A stretch of DNA of 64,000 bases from NCBI GenBank assembly GCA_009739215.1, contig VSJF01000003.1, positions 1,364,001 to 1,428,000 of the forward strand. The letters run 5' to 3'. How positions within the stretch are numbered: the stretch's first letter is position 1; each line of letters starts with the position of its first letter. The notes beneath the pieces were generated by a model. The model worked only from the letters and a program-made list of their open reading frames with translations. It ran no database searches and was not told the origin of the DNA. Below, in pieces: positions 12,243-25,687 of the stretch. Made by a program: the position numbers and the translations under genes. This stretch comes from Floccularia luteovirens (taxonomy: Eukaryota; Basidiomycota; Agaricomycetes; Agaricales; Squamanitaceae).

Positions 12243-15200
12243 TCATTTAATTACAGGTACTTTGAAGTTCTGGGAAACCAGAGCGCTTCGGGGACCATCA
12301 AAGTTGGCATTAGTGGTTTGTTTAGTGAGTGGATTTCTATGAAGGCTCCGAGATCGCGTAAAATTATTTTCTAGCCGGTTATCATCTACTGGCTGCGATT
12401 GGACCAGCGATAGATTGATCATAGGAGAATATAACCCTGGGGTCGATGGTGTAAACGATGAGACGTGCAGCAAGATAGCAAACTCTTCGGTGGAGTTGGT
12501 TAGTTTAACCATTTTCGTGCGCAACTCATTTGGTACAGGTTTGATGGTCCCAAAAGATTTGATGACGTTTGACAATGAGACAACAACCTACAAATTGTTA
12601 GTTGTGTACGAACTAAACCTAACAGTAGTAACTGACCTTAAGGAACACATGTGCATCTTCGCGCAAAGTTTTCCGATCGGCTGTAGGATCCCCTTCGAGC
12701 ATACTTTTGATCATGTTGGAGAGCCGTGACGTAACTTGTTTAGCTCTGAGGAGTAAATTCTGTAGGTCATCCTTTGTTTCCTCGTTGAACACACTTTCTT
12801 CTATCATCCTCCACACATCAGGAGCAACTTCTACAGCATCTTGTACCGCATATAAGGCCTCTTTATCTACCTGCATTTTAGAATTGATGGGAAGCTCCAA
12901 AAGTGTATGCTTTGAGGGGAGTGAAGGCGATGAAGACGTTGAAGAACTCAGATGGATAGAATTTTGAGATCCGTGTCGTATATGAGAACTATCCTCACTA
13001 GAAGCAAAATGGGAGGCGGGGGTTCTCAAAGTCAATGGGACTGTAGTTTGGCGTATAGGAGTTCGTAATGTATGTGTGATTCTTCCTGTGAGGGTAGGAG
13101 CATTATCAAACGAAGGAAGCTGTTTGCCTATCTCGACATCCTTGGAACTAAACGATCCCGCATGCCTTCGAGCTGTGCGAGCTCTTCCATTCTGTTGTGG
13201 TGGCACACTATCTATCGATAAGTTATCACCAGATCGATTACGAAGAACCTGCTGCTGCTGCTGCTGCTGCAATGATTCATTCTGTGTTTGAGAAGCTGGA
13301 GCGCCCAGTACGCTTGACTCTACAGGATGGGGTATAGTCGGAAAATTTTTACTACGTAGGAACGGCCGAATTGATTCCATATGTGGAAGGATTACTTGCC
13401 ATGCACAAGAAATTTCCGCTGTCGCAGCATATAGTTCAAGTAAAATCCATCTTGAGTATCGAACGTCATCACCCGTAGCAATGACCTTTAATTGTAACGT
13501 TAGAACACCGAGAGCCTTGTTAAAAACAGCTACGGTGTCGCGACAGGATTCTACCAGGCCACGACAAACGGTAGCAGAAGGAACTGTCTTGTGACTCATG
13601 TTGTCAAAACGATCCAGTGATCGTATAAGCTGCATCATGTCGATACTTGCGGGATCAAGAACTTTCTTGAGGACAGATGATAAGCGTTCGTCAATAGCGT
13701 GGATGGCGTAGTGCTCTATCGCATGATAAACTTGGCACATTACGAAGAGGATACTACGGGCGCATTCGATCAGACACTGCAATGGGGCTGGAAGAGTTTT
13801 ACTTAATGGTAGTGTCGATAGGCGTCGGAAATATGAATTACGCTCTGATGCGATGGAATGATTAGGTTTCGCTGAGGATTCATGTATATTTGATTGAGCC
13901 GTAGGTTTCGAATGAAGCCCTGTTTCCTGAGAACGAACATTATCAGATATGTTGAAGTCTTCATTGTGTTCATCACTTCCACTCGTTGCCATGTGAGACC
14001 CGACGGCGGAGGGGTCTGGAAATTTCTTGACGATATTCAAGTGAGTTGTACGAAGGTCTGGTAAACTTTTTTTCGCGAAAGAGGAACTTGCTGATCTAGT
14101 GCTGTGTGATCCATCAGCAAAGGACATTGTACGGCTGTGTTGAATTTGATGTGGTTCATAGTTTTCAATTTCCCTGAAAAGGGAATTGTCTACTTCAAAA
14201 CTATCTCTGTCAGATTCGGTAGGGCTAGGGAGATAACTATCCAGGGACCGAGTGGGTGATCCGTCAGAACCCGTGGGCTGCAGCATGCCAAGGTGTAATG
14301 GAGGAGGGCGTCCGGAAGCCTGCTTCACTGTACGTGTTTCAATTGCTTGAAAAGAACCCCCAACAGAAGAGAAAGACATATTCGAGTCTACGGAAAAGTT
14401 TCGTGCATGAGGGGTAACACCATTATCGAATTCTGTCTCCTGAATGGGAAATCGCCAAGCTTTTTGATCCTCCGATCTGGAAGAGTGGGTTTAAACTGAA
14501 TCATACACAATCGATAATGTTGCAAAGAATTGACGTACAAAATATGTTCCCAATCACAATTTTCATCTTGTCCGGAACCTTCTCGTCGCCGTGTTCCAAA
14601 GGATCCATCATTTTCCATCCAATTCTGTAGGTGCTTAATCCAATCCTCCATTGTTCTCCCTGTATTTTCTATAACGGACCTCGGGGGCCATTCAAGGGGG
14701 TTGCGATCCACTTGTAGAACTTCCAACTTATGGAAGGCGGTAAGATATTGGGGTAAACGGGAGATTTTGTTACGCGATAAACAAAGAACCTGCATAGCAG
14801 AAATCAATTCAGATGTAACCAATACGCAACGCGGTTTCATACATACTCGAAGGTTGGTAAGCTGTCCAGGTTGAGCAGGTAATCTTTTGATTTTGTTGCA
14901 ACTGATGTCAAGGGTGTCTAGTGATGCCATGAGGGTCAGCTAAAGAGCCCATAAAGCTTCAGAGGCGTCCATATGCTCAATTTGTGTGTCCAATACGTAC
15001 TACATCAGGGAAAACAGAAAAGCTGTTATGCTTGAGGTTCAGGTATCTCAATCGCGAGAGAAGAGCAAACTCCGTTGGAAGAGTGGTCAGTCGGTTGTAA
15101 TTCAGAGCTAGCCTATAGGGGGGTTAGTGTAATTTCCTCACACAATATTGAGCTATTGCACCTTTCAACAATGCTTTCGTCGTCAGGAGTCTGTCTACCC

Positions 15201-15403
15201 ATAGTTGCCAGTTCCTCAGCTGCTGACACTCCAACATCGGATAGGTTCAATTTTGTAAAGTTCAAAGTAAGACCCGCATCGAAGGAGCAATCTAGCGCTT
15301 CCTGGATGTGACCAGAGTGAAGGGAAGAAGAACGAGATGGTACATCCTCGTTCCTGCCTAGGAATGCAATCGTAGAGGAGTCATCGGGATCAAACGCAGA
15401 CAT
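12243..15403 (-). CDS. SOG2: SOG2-like leucine-rich-repeat protein of the RAM (Cbk1-Mob2) signalling pathway
   Basis: The N-terminal exons encode leucine-rich repeats, for example [17 protein letters not shown] and [18 protein letters not shown], followed by [19 protein letters not shown] long exon (12640-14379) carries the Sog2 helical region, with disordered Ser-rich linkers before and after it. The helical part includes [18 protein letters not shown] and later [12 protein letters not shown]. Sog2 is a component of the RAM network, which controls polarised growth and cell separation through the NDR kinase Cbk1. A pure (CTG/CAG)7 run at 13249-13269 codes seven glutamines. The last exon ends in NFKVPVIK. 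Large fungal SOG2 proteins are of similar size (about 900 residues). The start at 15403 has no upstream in-frame alternative that looks conserved. Confidence 0.85.
13249..13269. repeat. (CTG)7 trinucleotide run, polyglutamine in SOG2
   Basis: Seven uninterrupted CTG units on the + strand read as CAG on the coding strand and give a seven-residue glutamine tract. It lies in a disordered stretch between the helical parts of the SOG2-like protein. Pure repeats of this kind commonly vary in length between strains. Confidence 0.9.
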
Positions 15404-15722
15404 AAGGTCAGTTCGCGGTAAACAGTAAGCCAGTTCCAGTTCAGCTCTTGATGGTCCTGCTTTTCTTGAGAATCATGAGAAGACCGGAAACCAACCAGTA
15501 AATAAACAGCAGTTGGGACTTTGATCAGAGAAACTTTGAAAAGGGAATATCAGGAAATGTCACATCTGTGTGACAGTATTAATTAACCACCTTTTCTCAA
15601 TTTCTACGTATGCAACGACTGTATACATACAATGTACTAGTCTAACTTTGAAAATACCATATTTATTTTAGGCCCATTCTCTGTACTAGTATATAGGGGG
15701 TACACTTGGTGTAATTATTTTG

Positions 15723-17225
15723 TCAGAACCACATCGACACAGAACAACTCGTGTCTTCACTTTTCATAGCATGCCACCACCCAGGCGGCAGAAAGAGTAA
15801 ATCGCTTGGCCCCAATACAGCAGTCATAGCATGGGGAACAACATTGTCCAGAAATCCTTGGTGCTGGTCATCAATGGGTAAGAACACATCAATATTCGAG
15901 TTGTTGCACTGAAGAGTATCACTGTCAGTGATGTGTCCAACTGGAGCGTGTTGTGATGATTGGCGAATTAATGGAGTGGGAGACATGGACGAGGATACAT
16001 GTGGCGGGGCTATCCAGATAGCTTTACGCCCAAAAATTTGAACTGAAGGAAAAGTTAGTCGTTGTACATAATAGGAGGAATTAAATACCAAAAAGGTTGT
16101 GATATGGGTCCTGTCATTTGTGTATCATGAATTAATCATAATAGAAAATAAAAGGGAGCACCGCACCGTATGAGCAGGAGAGACTGTATTTTTAGGCCCA
16201 ATCCATGTATTCAATAGAAGAGAATCTAAGTTTTCAGGAGGCTTATATCTTGAACCGTCTTCAGGACTCAATGAGGCATAAACATAGTCAGGAATGACGA
16301 TGTCATCTCGGAGAGCAGGAAACTGCATCATTAGGTTGTGTTGAGCCAGATACAACTGATTTTGGGCTTTACGAATAGCAGGTCGATCATAGAAGTCTAG
16401 ATTTTCAAGGAATTCCTCCCAACTCATTAGAATCTGCTGCCAATCCTCCCTACGGTAATCATGTCCTACTTCAACCGGAACCAACCGCCCGCGACCTGAC
16501 ACTGAAAGTAAGTATCCTGCAGAGGACCATGGATGTTCTCGCATAGCCGGCCAGTCCCGAGCATAGCCGCGTAAAATAAAAGGATGACGAGAAAATGTAG
16601 ATTGAAAACTGAGAAAAGACGGAGGCGTTGAAATACAAGGTATGGGGCGAGCAGCTGAGGGGGTAGTTTCCTTGAATATGGGAAGTTCTTTGTGAGTAAC
16701 ACATGCATTGACTTGAGGTTGGCAATCTGAGAAACAGATGGATTGTAGTTTTTCAATCAATGATAAAATCAAGTCTAGACGACCATTCCCCGCAGCACCA
16801 GCAATGATAATTGCATGATCTAAGGTATAAATGGCTTGACTGGCAGTAGTAATTGAGTGGGCCAACAAAGCTTTCAGAATACAACTATCGGTATAAAGTC
16901 GTCGCCACTGAAACAACGCAGATGATGATTGTGTGAACCTCATTCTTTCATGTGCCAAGGCAAGGAGATGCTCTAGCTTCTCATCCGTAAGTTGTGTATG
17001 GGACTCAGTTAACATATTTTCAGATACTTCTCGCAGTTCCTCGAAGTATTGGCCAGGTTCTACAGAAGGTGTCACAATCAACAAACACATACTCACTGAC
17101 ATGACGGCAAAGCTCTTACCAACAAGAGCTTGATTCGTCAGGTCCTGCAGTTCGTTGTTGATAATAAGAATGATAGGGTTTTGCCATTCTGTATAGATTG
17201 ATTGTTGGGTTTCCTCATATTCCAT
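15723..17225 (-). CDS. KDM8: JmjC (cupin-8) dioxygenase of the KDM8/JMJD5 type
   Basis: Two main exons. The N-terminal about 190 residues are helical and not recognised, with a long Ile/Leu-rich segment. From FSRHPFILRGYARDWPAM the KDM8 arrangement begins: WPAM, GRLVPVEVG, the LYLAQHNLMMQFPAL helix and NTWIGPKNTVSPAHTD. The Fe(II) ligands are visible: His and Asp in AHTDPYHNLF (after the intron) and the distal His in LPPGWWHAM. VQIFGRKAIWI follows the first pair as in JMJD5. The second exon ends SCSVSMWF. Family members are nuclear or cytosolic 2-oxoglutarate oxygenases; JMJD5 is an arginyl hydroxylase in animals, and the fungal substrate is unknown. The stop follows the second strand closely, so the C-terminus is short. 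It is divergent from MOT1, with 212 bp between starts. Confidence 0.85.
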
Positions 17226-17437
17226 GATCGTCGTTGGTGGTTTACTTTTTTTTCAGAGCTTGGCTATTAATGGAAGGTCACGGATACGGTCACAGGGATA
17301 AGTCACGCGTTGTTGAGAGGAGATTTAAAGGCGGCCAGCATCGTCGAAGAAAATCCCCCCGTAAACAAACCAAAACACTCTCACTCTGAGATTAATTATA
17401 TACCTTCGGATTTTCCGGCCCGGAAGCCTCTGACCGT

Positions 17438-20400
17438 ATGACTTCAAGGTGCGCAATATTTACCGTCCTGTTCAACATGTCCAGTTCAACCAGGTTCTGT
17501 ATTATAGGTTGGACAGGCTTCTGCTGCTTTTAGACACTGGCTCGTCCACCTCGGTCAGGAATACTGCAGCAAAACAACTTGCTCAACTAGCTGCCAAGAG
17601 TATTATAAGTGATATTTCGATCGTTGAAGAAGATGTTAAGTTAAACCGTCAACAAACTTTTCGTGGAGATCCGTCGGCTTGGGTCGAGTTGATGGCAGTA
17701 GTGGCAAGGGTATGTTGACGATATCTCTGTCAGTGTTCTCGTGTTAAGTTTTCTATTTAGATACTTCCCTACCTTCATTCCAAGTCTTTTGAAACAAGAA
17801 CGGCTGCTTCTGTAGCATTGTCACAAATATTTTCTCTAGTTCCTGAATGGCGACCGTGCCCAAGTGACGATGAGCCTCCTTCCGGTCCTGCTCCACCTGC
17901 TCCGGAGTTCACCAACTTTTCCGTCCAGGAATTGATCACTCAAGGGAAGCTCTTGCTCGCTTCATCTGGCAAAGAATTCATCAAACCAACTGGAATTCTC
18001 TCGAGTTCGGCGGAAGTAAAGAAAGCTCGTAAGGAGGCAATCGGTCGCTTGGGTCTCGAATTTTTGGATGATGTTGCGGATGATATCGATCTAGACAAGG
18101 AACTTGCAGCAGACGAAGAGGTCGGCGTTAATGACTCTACTGCGGTTCCTGACTTGGCTCAAAATTCTATGGAACCGTCGTCGCCTATGGACGTGTGTAA
18201 TGCTGACTTCACTGACCAATCACCACCCACACGCTCTATGACACCCGTTTTACCCTCTCCGGCGTTGTCAAATGGTGCTTCTCTGCCTGATATTGATGTA
18301 ACGGCGATGTCTGCACGTGAACGCAATCGTTTGAAGCGTAAAAGGAAGCCTGGCAATTCCGCTTTTGTCAACGCACCTCCACAGATTAACGGAGCCAAAT
18401 ACAGTGCAGTATCAAGTGGTCCTTCCAATAAGTAATATATTCATCTCATTTTGAGAGTTGATCAGAACTGATCTACTACTCAGAGCACGATTGATTTCAT
18501 CAGAGGAACAAACTCCTGCTCTCTCTAGATTGAGCAGCCCAACACCCCCAGCACATGGTGCAGCAGAAAAAGTCATGATCGACCCCTCTAAAGGAGGCGC
18601 TGTTTCCCCAAAGGCCGCCAAACAATCTAAAGCACTTGAAGTAGAACCTGGCCATTGGATTTGGGGTGGCGTTGTCCGTGTCCTGGAGGTAGATCTGTTC
18701 AGCGAAGCTTGGGAAGTCAGACACGGTGCGGCAATGGCGTTGCGTGAACTACTTAAACTCCAGGGGAAGTTTGGAGGCACAAAAGGTTCCTAATTACTGA
18801 AATTTTATTTTTCTGTCACTAGAACTAACGTTTCACAGATAATCGGTCACCTCAAGAAAACGATACTGCTCATGAAAGATGGTGTAATGATCTTTCAGCT
18901 AAATTTCTATGTGTTTTTGTTCTTGACCGATTTGGCGACTTTGTATCTGATCAGGTTTTAAGTTTCATTGCGTATGACTAGAGGTTTTCTAATCATTATT
19001 ATTCTTAGGTTGTTGCCCCTGTGCGAGAGACAGTCTCCCAGACCCTAGCTTCCCTACTTCTTCATATGCCTCGGCGGTCTCTCCTCCATGTTCACACAAT
19101 CCTTCTACAGATGATTCGACAGGATTTCCATATGAAAGTTGACGACAAAACTAAATCTGACTCTGAACGGAATCATGTCTGGGAGGTCAGACATGCAGGG
19201 TTACTAGGTATCAAATACGAGGTGGCCGTACGGAGTGATTTATTCGAACCTAATAATATCAAAAAAGAAAACGATGACACAAATTATACTGGTCTACATG
19301 TCCTATTCGACGTTGTTGATGCTGCCATATTAGGGTTCGTATTTGTATATATGGTTTCTTATGCTGCCTACTGAAAACTGCCTCTACTTTTTTTATTTTA
19401 AAGCCTAGGAGATAGGGACGACGATGTGCGGTCAGTGGCAGCCTCGTGTCTGCTACCCGTCGCAGGGCACATTGTGGAACAAATTCCAGAGGTTCTTGAC
19501 CGGATACTAGTTGTTTTATGGAATTGTTTAAGTGATATGAAAGATGATTTGAGTTCCAGTGTTGGTGCTGTAATGGACCTCCTTGGTCTGTGCTTCGATC
19601 ATCTCAATAATTTTCTCCTCATATTCCTTCACAGGAAAATTAGTAACATATGATAAAGTTATCGATATCCTAAGTAATGAAAAAGTGTCGTAAGTCGCTT
19701 TGAACAACTTGGTATGCAACACTTTGACCTATGCTATCCAGGCTCCCGCTTTCAACTTTGGCACAAACTTTATTTCCGTTCTCCCGCCACACCATCCCAA
19801 ACGTTCGTCTTGCTGTGGTCAAAACTCTAGATTCTTTCATGAGTGTAGAGTCCCTCCCAAAAGACTGGATATCTACCCACTTTCTTCGCCTAATGTTTCA
19901 AAATCTTATCGCAGAAGAGCGTTCCGACATCCGTGAAGCTAGCTTAGCAGCTTGGCGGACAGCACTGTCGATCCTAGCTTCCATGTCAAGTGATATCGAA
20001 GCTACAATCCCACAACAAGTAATTCTGAGCTGGTATGCTGTCATGATGACACCCGTCGGTGTGGCATTAGATACATCAGACTTCTACCGCGTCTCCGATA
20101 CTGCAACAGGAGACCCGGCTACTGAGCGTCACAACGTGGATAAGAACATGTTAGCGCAAGACCTATCATTGGTCTCCATAGAAGTCACTCTGAAAGCTAG
20201 GATTGCGGCGGCTACAGCATTGGCATACTTGATCGTTTCTTGGTCCGTTAAAGTAAATCAAGTTTCCCTTCTGTTTACAAAATCTGAATTTTATTCTCTT
20301 AGGGTCAGGATGTGGACCAGTTATTTCGCCCTATCTTGCTACACTATATCGACTCAACCAGTGTGCTCCAAAAAGTCTTATCAGCTATTATCGTGGAAGA

Positions 20401-23400
20401 ATGGGCTCGAGAATATAACACCAACGCAACGGCCCCTCTCACCGAGGTAACGCCCTTAGCTAGGGAGATAAGTGAAAAAACGCTCTCATGGCTCCAAGAA
20501 AAACCCCCAGCTGCCTATCATGAAATGATCTATAGCTTGAGCCGCATACATGCTGACTGTGCCGTTGTTCTCCAATCATTCGCAACGGACTGCAAACTTC
20601 CTATGTCATCTATACCTTTCCTGGGAAGCGAAGTTGATATCACCGGGACAAAACCTGGTTCATTTACTATTGAGACCGCTCAGTCAGCGATCGGTACTAT
20701 GTACAACAGGCTAAAAGAGAGCTTAGGGAGAACCAAAAAGAAAGAGTTGGCTGTCATTACAGAAAAACGGAATAAGGTTGCAGGCAACATAGAGAAATAC
20801 ATGGAAGTGAAAACACAATACGACGTCCGTGTATCAGCAGCGTTCGCCGCGGCATTCGTAGCTACGAAAAGTTCCCCCGAGAAAGTAAGTCCTGTCGTCA
20901 AGGGAATAATGAATGGCATCAAGGTCAGCTTGTTGTCTGAGTTTTTGGATAACATTCATTTTATATTCTACAGAACGAAGATAATTTAGATCTACAAATC
21001 CGTTCTGCAGTAGCTGTCGCTTCATTCATCGAATTTTGTTCGAGCCACAATATTATCCAACCACCAGACAAGATTGTCAAGAATTTGTGTACATTTCTTT
21101 GTCAGGATGTCGAGCAGACGCCGACTTTTGCCTTCAACCGCAGGCATACAGATGGAATCTTATCGTTCAAAGTCGCAGCTAATACCCCAACGCCCACGCA
21201 GAAAGATCTGGGAAAGAACGGAATTGAATCAGAGAAATTGGAGGAAGCTCAAAAATCCCGTCTTTCTAGACGAGGTGCATGCATAGCCTTTGAACAACTA
21301 TCCTCTAAGTTCGGACCCCGTTTGTTTGAGGTTATGCCGAATATGTGGCAATCAATGGCTGGGGGATTGATCAGTACTTTTAATACAGGTATGTGTTGAA
21401 GGGAACCTGTCCGCGAGATAATTTAATGCATGTTACGCAGATTCACCCCAACAATCGGACAGTCTGATAGCAGAGCAGTTTGGACAAGACGTCATTGACT
21501 CATTCAGCGTCCTTGAAGCTGTTGTACCCACATTTGACAAAAAACTCTGGCCAAAACTTCTGGAAACATTTCCTATGATGCAGTTGGCACTACGCAGTCG
21601 TTTCGCGATTATCAGACAGTCTTGCGCCAGATGTTTCGCAACTATATGCGATGTCATGACACCAGAGGCAATGCGCTTTGTTGTGGAAAATACGTTGCCG
21701 TTGATCGGAGACCCTCTCGTTTTAGCAAACCGGCAAGGTGCAACAGAATTGATATACCGTCAGTTTTATTATATCGTCGCATATGTCATATACTAACATA
21801 ATGCTGAAAGATATTGTCCAAAAACTTGATCTCAAAACGTTGCCATATGTTCTCTTTCTTGTTGTTCCAGTACTAGGTCGAATGAGCGACCCTGATGACG
21901 ATGTTCGTGCGACAGCAACTAATACATTTGCCTCTCTTGTAAAAATGGTACCTCTTGAGGTCAGTGACTGCATATGTACTGGAAAGGCATCTATTCTTAC
22001 AATACTGTAGGCCGGTTTACCTGATCCACCGGGCTTCCCGGAAGAACTACTAAAGCGTCGTGAAAAGGAACGCCATTTTCTCGTTCAACTCCTTGATGGA
22101 TCCAAGGTTGAGCAATATGACATTCCAGTCAATATCAAGGCAGAACTGCGAAAATATCAACAAGATGGAGTCAACTGGTTGGCATTTCTGGCAAATTTCC
22201 AGCTCCATGGAATATTGTGTGATGGTGAGAACTTTTGTGACTGATAGATTTCACAACTTTGATCTTTGTTAGATATGGGACTTGGCAAAACTTTGCAATC
22301 CATATGCATATTGGCTGGCAAGCATTTTGAAAGGACTCAAAAACATTCAGAGGCAAAATCAGCCGATTCTGTCCACCTTCCTTCATTGATAGTATGCCCG
22401 CCAACTCTCACAGGTCACTGGTACTACGAAATCCTGAAATATTCCGATAACTTGCGCCCAATCTTGTATACCGGAAATGCTAGAGAACGAACAAGACTCA
22501 TACCACGGCTTCAGACGTACGACGTTGTTATCACATCATATGAAGTTGTTCGTAATGATATTGCGCATCTCGAGAATTTCAACTGGCTGTACTGTATTCT
22601 AGATGAAGGTCATGTCATTAAGAATTCGAAGACCAAGCTCACAAAAGCTGTCAAAGCTATTCGCGCTCAGCACCGCCTTATTCTCTCTGGCACTCCCATC
22701 CAGAATAATGTTCTAGAGCTTTGGAGTCTCTTTGACTTCCTTATGCCTGGTTTCCTTGGTACAGAGGGATCTTTCAACGATCGATTCAGTAAACCCATCC
22801 TTTCCAATAGGGATGGAAAAGGGAAGAATGGAGAGGCTGGTGCGTGTTTCACTTCACCGAAAGTTCAACATATTCATATTCATATCATCGTGTAGCCGCC
22901 CTAGCCCTCGAAGCCTTGCATAAGCAAGTACTTCCATTCTTGCTACGTCGATTGAAGGAGGATGTCCTACACGACCTGCCACCTAAAATTATTCAAGATT
23001 ATTATTGTGACCTTTCAGACCTACAGAAATATCTGTATGATGATTTCTCCAAGTCTCATGCCCACACAACGGCAGAAGCCTCGATCAATGCCCCAAAGTC
23101 AACCAAACCTGAAGGCGAACAGCGACATATATTCCAATCATTGCAGTATTTGCGAAAACTGTGCAATCACCCAGCTCTAGTCTTGAAAGGTGACAAAGAA
23201 GCTATATCAAGTGCTCTAGCCAAAGCAGCCCCACAATCTGATGGTCTCGACGACATTCAACATGCCCCAAAATTGCAAGCTCTAAAGTTCGTATATTTGA
23301 AAGGTTCATACGACATGTACTGATGTATTCTCTAGACAATTATTAGTCGATTGTGGAATCGGGAGCTCTTCACCTGTCACTACCGACTCAGGAAAGAGCG

Positions 23401-24122
23401 AACTCATTGATTCTGTGTCAGATACAAATGGAACATTCTCTCAACATCGCGTTCTCATATTCTGTCAAATGAAGCAAATGCTTGATATAATCGAGACAGA
23501 TCTCTTCAAGCGACACATGCCCTCAGTGACTTATATGCGTCTTGACGGAGGAACGGATACAAACAAGCGCCACGCTATTGTACAAACATTCAACTCCGAT
23601 CCTAGTATAGACTGTCTACTGCTTACCACGCACGTTGGTGGACTTGGTTTGACTTTGACTGGAGCTGATACCGTGATTTTCGTCGAACATGACTGGAACC
23701 CCATGAAAGATCTTCAAGCCATGGATAGGGCACATCGCATTGGTCAGAAAAAAGTTGTTAATGTATATCGGCTGATAACAAAAGGAACACTGGAAGAAAA
23801 GATAATGGGGTAGGCCTTTCTCCCTACTTTTTAAACACACTATTCACATCTCTCAAGATTACAACGCTTCAAACTCAACATTGCGAATTCTATCGTCACT
23901 CAACAGAATTCAGGCCTAGCTTCGATGGACACTGATCTTGTATTAGATCTATTTCGTCGTACAACAGAAGAGGAAGATGCCGCCGCTGCTGCGAAGAAGG
24001 CCAAAGAAGCGTCTGGTCCCGTCAGTCAGAAGAACGTACTTCAAGGTCTGGAAGACCTGCCTGCTGAGGATGAATATGATGGACTAGACCTGTCGAGTTT
24101 TATTAGCAGTCTCGGGAAATAA
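17438..24122 (+). CDS. MOT1: MOT1/BTAF1, Swi2/Snf2 ATPase that removes TBP from DNA
   Basis: A tiny first exon (ATGACTTCAAG at 17438) joins to LDRLLLLLDTGSSTSVRNT, the classic Mot1 N-terminus. HEAT repeats fill 17.5-22 kb (for example WEVRHGAAMALRELLK, VWEVRHAGLLGIKYE and DDDVRATATNTFASLVKM). The Snf2 ATPase follows. The Walker A motif DDMGLGKTLQS is split by an intron at about 22224, the Walker B is DEGH (about 22603), SGTPIQNNVLELWSLFDF is motif III, and the helicase C part reads THVGGLGLTLTGADTVIF and DRAHRIGQKKVVNVYR. The C-terminal segment ends GLDLSSFISSLGK, as in yeast Mot1. It uses ATP to dissociate TBP from promoters and is nuclear. All motifs appear intact. There are around 20 introns, so individual junctions may be off. 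Confidence 0.95.
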
Positions 24123-24423
24123 AAATACTCAGAATAACCACTTATACCTTATATATTGTATAACTGCTGCATAGTTGAAATTTAACCTACTCTGGATGTA
24201 ATGAGATAAATTATAACTAGAGAAGACCTGCATAAGCCTGGAACTGTTTTACGGCATTACTATCAGTCACATACGGGCAATCCAACAATCTGCCGCAATT
24301 TTCAAATAGAAACATGTTTTGTTCATTCTAAGATCTGTGTGTAGTGTATTGTACATTGTGTACTACAGCACTAAGTATAAGTAGCAGCGTGCCCCAATTC
24401 GCAACAACAATAGTTACAGATGA

Positions 24424-25113
24424 TTAATATAACATATATTTACGTATTCTCTTACGACTTGGCAGTTCACGTCGCCAAAGCCTTGGAAATAGGAATGCGA
24501 TGGTCAAAAGCATGGCACCAAATACCGCACCAACAAAGATACCCACTATCTCGCCAGTGATCAAGTGCCATGCATGCCTCATAGGTTTATATGATGTTGG
24601 GTGTTTGGAATTGGAAGACATTTCATTCCTGAGACACGAAAAATCTGAACCACTTTCTACGAAAAATGGATCAGACTGTGAGGCTATTCCTCCATTGGAG
24701 TTCGTTTCGAAAGCGCTGGCAATGTGCCATCCTTCGGTTACGTCCACGAGGTTCCAGGTGTAATTCCCAGCATTTGAAAGGACACTCGTTGAGAGTGTAC
24801 GCATCACAGTAGGCGCTATATGGAGAGGTGAAGTTGGGGTAGTGAACTTTGCGAGACTAGGCTTTACGGGCCGCTTTATATCCGCAATATTAAGAGTCAT
24901 AAAAACGACAGCATTGCCGGTATAGTTCCAGGAAATCATGTAGCTATCACAAATTGTGGCATTTCTTGGTTTAGAAAATAGGAAGGTGGGAGGAGCATCG
25001 GAGTTACTTGAGCTGGTTAGGGTAGGTAGAGTTGAAGGGTCCTTCGTGTTCATACCCTCGCCATTTTTTCCCGTTTCTCCACGATCTGCGTGATTGCGGC
25101 TGCTTATCAGCAT
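24424..25113 (-). CDS. Type I-like single-span membrane protein of unknown function
   Basis: One exon codes about 229 residues. A Thr/Ser-rich N-terminus is followed by a likely extracellular region with N-glycosylation sequons (NAT, NYT) and a strand-rich pattern (ATICDSYMISWNYTGNAVVF; SNAGNYTWNLVDVTEGWHIA). A single hydrophobic span follows (EIVGIFVGAVFGAMLLTIAFLF), then a basic stop-transfer tail (PRLWRRELPSRKRIRKYMLY). The layout resembles Agaricomycete surface proteins with a Kre9/Knh-like or Ig-like outer part, but I do not recognise a defined family. No signal peptide is visible at the predicted start, so the true 5' exon may lie upstream of 25113. I tried a 45-nt intron there (GTGAGG...GCAG) and could not get an in-frame ATG. 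Moderate confidence in the gene, low in its start. Confidence 0.6.
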   Translation of the reverse strand: MLISSRNHADRGETGKNGEGMNTKDPSTLPTLTSSSNSDAPPTFLFSKPRNATICDSYMISWNYTGNAVVFMTLNIADIKRPVKPSLAKFTTPTSPLHIAPTVMRTLSTSVLSNAGNYTWNLVDVTEGWHIASAFETNSNGGIASQSDPFFVESGSDFSCLRNEMSSNSKHPTSYKPMRHAWHLITGEIVGIFVGAVFGAMLLTIAFLFPRLWRRELPSRKRIRKYMLY

Positions 25114-25687
25114 AATATCAGCCTCACTAGGTATTGGTAATTGGTGAAGTCAAGCCCTGAAACGGTAGATGAATTTATGGGATAAATCATCTCGGGTTCA
25201 CAGGACTAGCATGCTTTCGTCCTTTGAACTAGTAACATATGATATAAGCATTTTGAGTCCGAGACAAGGGAAGGGATGTAGAACCACTCCATCACTTACG
25301 TGACACCGGAGCATTTACTGAGGACTCACCTGTTCCAATAGTAGAGAAAAACCTTATTGTTGAATATTTGATGCTAAAAAATGGATCAGAAGAGTGATTG
25401 TTTCCCATGGGAAGCATGTCAGCAGATCCTAATTGACTTTGAAGAATACAAACATGGGAAAGGAACCCATATATATGGGACAGATGTCGGGAGTATTAAC
25501 AGACATTAAGTAGCATAATTCACATAGCATGATTCAGGTGCCATGGATTAAGCCACAGGAGATCGATGAGAATTCGTATCCGGCGAATAATTTCTGATAT
25601 TGCTCATCCAGATTAAAATAAATGCATTAAAGCTACTGACTGTAGTTACCTGTGGACAACCAATCGAGCTGCAAATCCACTGTCATA
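25114..25687. other. Intergenic stretch with nothing recognised
   Basis: About 570 bp between the membrane protein and the PEP7 stop. I see no convincing ORF or RNA gene. It may hold an upstream exon or the promoter of the membrane-protein gene. Confidence 0.5.

Noticed and set aside
16466..16756. Open frames overlapping the KDM8 gene in other frames
   Set aside because: The JmjC reading frame on the same strand is clearly the coding one.
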